NCBI GenBank assembly: GCA_034231615.1 | Contig: CM067319.1 | Coordinates: forward strand, 10,810,891-10,874,890 | Source of the DNA: Meghimatium bilineatum | Taxonomy: Eukaryota > Mollusca > Gastropoda > Stylommatophora > Philomycidae | DNA: 64,000 nt | Direction of reading: 5' to 3' | Shown: positions 62,489 through 64,000 of the stretch, piece by piece | Layout: every line of letters starts with the position of its first letter | How positions within the stretch are numbered: the stretch's first letter is position 1 | Position numbers and translations under genes: made by a program | The notes under the pieces: model-generated | What the model was told of the DNA's origin: nothing | What the model saw: the letters and a program-made list of their open reading frames with translations, nothing else | Database searches by the model: none

Positions 62489-62769
62489 AACTAAGGTTAT
62501 GGTTGAGGGGGGGGGGGGAGTGTCTAAAAATGCATTGTAGCTTTGTTTTGTAAAATGCATTGTAAAATAATGACAAAAAAATTGGTAATGTTATTGGTAA
62601 TGTAGTGGTATAAATATATCGGCTTTCTGGAATCAATGTTTGAAACTCTAACTCGTTATCAAACTTCACGATCTTTTGTGAAGTTATCTTCACAGTAGGG
62701 CCTGTACCGTTAAGTTTTTGTTAATACCAAGCAGCACTGTAGATATTTCTTCGATAAAGTCTACCTAAG
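62489..62769. other. Nothing recognised
   Basis: A G run near 62,508; AT-rich remainder. Confidence 0.3.
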
Positions 62770-63216
62770 AGGGTTGAGTATACGGCTAAGAGGGTTGCAA
62801 CATACGGCTGTGAAACATGGACTCTAAGTAAAACAGCGGCAAAGAAGATCAACGCCTTCGAGCTGAAATGCTACAGAAAGATACTTAGAATATCATGGAA
62901 GGATAAAATCAGAAACTCAGATATTATAAACACACTGAATATTCCAGAGTGTTGGTTACTAAACACAATAACAAAAAGAAAACTACGCCTGTTTGGTCAT
63001 ATAAAGAGACATAACTGTTTAGAAAGACAAATAATGGAGGGAAGAGTACCTGGGAGAGGAGAAGGGGCAGACCAAGAAGACGATGGACTGACGACATTAA
63101 AGATAACATGAATACATCGCTAGAAAATGCAAGCCACATCGCCCAAGACAGAGAGAGGTTCAGAGAGTTCATTGGGAAGACAACGTTCTGGAAGGAATAC
63201 GTCACATGACAAGAGG
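62770..63216 (+). pseudogene. RTE-like LINE C-terminal tail
   Basis: ATYGCETWTLSKTAAKKINA, FELKCYRKILRISWKDKIRN, KRKLRLFGHIKRHNCLERQI and, frameshifted, RRRWTDDIKDNMNTSLENAS then GKTTFWKEYVT. Reference copy for the antisense piece at 4,003-4,190. Confidence 0.78.
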
Positions 63217-64000
63217 GTTGAGAGAATGTACGCAGGTGAAGTTATTGGTGGTGGGGGTTTATAAACTAACCAAACGTTCCTGAAGTTCGTGGTTTGAAGG
63301 AGCGTATCCTTCCATAAGTCCTTTAAAATAACCTCCCGGTGACCCACGTTGTTTAGGTCCTTCTCGTGACTAACCTGATCCCACACACTTATCTCGGCTA
63401 ATGAATGTGATCATTCAATGGCTCATGCGTCCGACCATTGAGTGCTGCCAGTTAATGAAAAGCAGAAAAGTCGAATCCGTCAAGATAATTGACGTTGTTT
63501 GGCCTATTCTTGAAATGGACTTAATGACCTTACTTATGAATAACTTTGTAACATGTAAAATGGCAGTAATGAAGGTGTTAGAGCAATTTTGTACATTTTT
63601 CAATTTCCGGTTGTTTTTTTAAGAAAAATCCAAACATTTTCCTTTTATCGCGTCGCGTGCCGATAATTTTAGCATCACTTATTTTTTTTATTTTTAAATT
63701 GTTCTATTTCCTGTTTTTTAACCTGGCCACTTTTCGTATAAGTCGTGTGCCAGTGATTTTCAAGCAGGTGTTCCAAATTCAAACAAATGGCTTTGTTCGC
63801 AACTGCGGTACATTTATCTTATTTCTACCTTCCCGTTTCTGTCAAAGCCATTAAGTGGGGCTGTTTGAACTTAAACGTGAAACAGAACATCATCCCTTCC
63901 TATACCTTTTCTTTCATACACGCTTGTTATGTCTCTTAATATTCCCTTGCTCTAACACACTTCATAATTCATTCAGAGTTAGCCTTGTCATTCAATCATT
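63217..64000. other. No gene recognised
   Basis: Unassigned AT-rich sequence with short open frames on both strands; none shows family features. Confidence 0.35.

Overview
This is a eukaryotic (animal) genomic window: AT-rich, intron-containing, and dominated by retrotransposon debris and tandem repeats. Two split genes can be followed through phase-consistent exons, both on the + strand. The dispersed repeats (a 274-bp retroposon carrying the core TGTCGTAAGAGGYGACTAA, RNase H-bearing I-clade-like LINEs, and LINEs with RTE-like 3' ends) resemble repeats I associate with molluscs. I therefore favour a lophotrochozoan, probably a mollusc; the species is not determinable here.

Layout. 1-13,450: 3' part of a cytosolic sulfotransferase (SULT) gene, five exons from the end of the PAPS P-loop to the stop at 13,448; its 5' exons lie outside the window. 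13,450-29,107: intergenic, made of DNA-transposon MITEs (pogo-like, hAT-like), LINE 3' fragments and satellites; a possible promoter/leader exon near 24.6-24.8 kb is speculative. 29,108-49,222: an inhibitor-of-apoptosis (IAP/BIRC) gene, six exons encoding two BIR domains and an IAP-type UBA-like C-terminus but no RING. Its first visible intron holds a 24-copy 47-bp array and a 3.2-kb pyrimidine-rich array. 49,223-64,000: no host gene recognised; it contains a near-full-length antisense LINE (about 50.5-56.2 kb) carrying a TTAA-flanked insertion, then more LINE pieces and MITEs.

Repeat families named here. RepA: about 152 bp, 11-12 bp target-site duplications (TSDs), (GAA)n tail. RepB: about 274 bp, 12-bp TSD, (GAA)n tail. 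RepC: long low-copy repeat. RepD: about 580 bp, with a (GTTG)n/(CAAC)n end. RepE: SINE-like, (GAA)n tail. The I-clade LINEs end in the same GCAGAAGAAG-type tail as RepA, RepB and RepE, suggesting these short elements borrow the LINE machinery.

The most distinctive feature is that segments inside these dispersed repeats have repeatedly become tandem arrays (RepA at 6.2 and 37.4 kb, RepB at 30 and 31.5 kb, RepC at 12.6 and probably 44.7 kb, a pogo MITE terminus at 13.9 kb). All calls are by eye; no database search was possible.
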